Below, in pieces: positions 63,691 to 64,000 of a stretch of DNA of 64,000 nucleotides. The stretch is from Tragulus kanchil (taxonomy: Eukaryota > Chordata > Mammalia > Artiodactyla > Tragulidae): contig JAIOJX010000032.1 in NCBI GenBank assembly GCA_022376925.1, forward strand, positions 174,183,979-174,247,978, read 5' to 3'. A program made the position numbers and the translations under genes. Numbering within the stretch: position 1 is the first letter of the stretch; the number at the start of each line of letters is the position of its first letter. The notes under the pieces were generated by a model. The model was not told where the DNA came from. It did no database searches and saw only the letters and a list, made by a program, of their open reading frames with translations.

Positions 63691-64000
63691 CGAGCATGTC
63701 ACACTCATACTTACTGACCAGATACTGACATAATTCTCCTTTGGAACTTTAATGCATTGCTCCAAGGTCTTCTAGCTTTAGGGGTTACTGTTGAGAATGT
63801 CAGTGTCTTTCCGATTCCTGATCCTTTGTATGTGATCTCTCTTTCTATCCCATTCTCTCTTTCTTTCTGGAGAATTTTGGGATCTCCTCCACCCTGATGT
63901 TTTCCGACTTTACAACGACATGTCTGGTATGATGATTTCTCCACATCTGTGCTGGCATTTTGTAGCCATTGGCCCCAGATACTGTTCGTGTATTATATCA
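63691..64000. other. Unrecognised sequence at window end
   Basis: Its phrase ggtcttctagctttaggggt resembles gatcttctagcctcgggggt at 61441-61461, so both may belong to one old repeat family that I cannot name. Confidence 0.3.

Overview
This window is nuclear DNA from a ruminant (Bovidae, Cervidae or a relative). The evidence is dense Bov-tA SINEs (bovid/ruminant-specific), CHR-type tRNA-Glu SINEs (Cetartiodactyla), 3' fragments of the BovB LINE, a ruminant-type mariner remnant, and ancient mammalian MIRs. I see no bacterial, phage, CRISPR or operon structure. Almost all short ORFs fall in SINEs or GC-rich non-coding DNA and are not genes.

One protein-coding gene is recognisable: HHIPL1 (hedgehog interacting protein-like 1), on the minus strand. 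Its initiator ATG is at 31772 in a CpG-rich promoter region. Seven coding exons run leftwards: exon 1 31772-31509, exon 2 23085-22439, exon 3 (two identical copies) 17880-17737 and 16759-16616, exon 4 14193-13865, exon 5 13408-13282, exon 6 7830-7685 and exon 7 3505-3424. With one exon 3, they join with consistent phases into 579 complete codons plus a split codon 580. This covers the signal peptide, the folate-receptor-like cysteine-rich domain and the GSDH-type (glucose/sorbosone dehydrogenase-like) beta-propeller. The remaining 3' exons (in known HHIPL1 a basic/proline-rich linker and an SRCR domain) are not found and should lie left of position 1. From about 32 kb to 64 kb I find no exon I can name: the sequence is intergenic, repeat-rich DNA upstream of HHIPL1.

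The striking structural feature is a series of 18 near-identical direct tandem duplications, each with an offset of about 1.02-1.18 kb, from end to end of the window. They add about 19.9 kb, so the non-redundant sequence is about 44 kb. Copies differ mostly by homopolymer or dinucleotide indels. Where copies are not directly abutted, the 7-52 bp spacer is usually recognisable as a deletion-ridden version of the unique flanking sequence. That pattern is best explained by overlapping contig ends (or gap-fill flanks) that were never merged, that is, false duplication in the assembly rather than a biological repeat system. Two of these duplications hit HHIPL1: one gives a second, perfectly spliceable, frame-preserving exon 3 (48 codons), the other a broken partial exon 6. 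These would mislead automated gene models.
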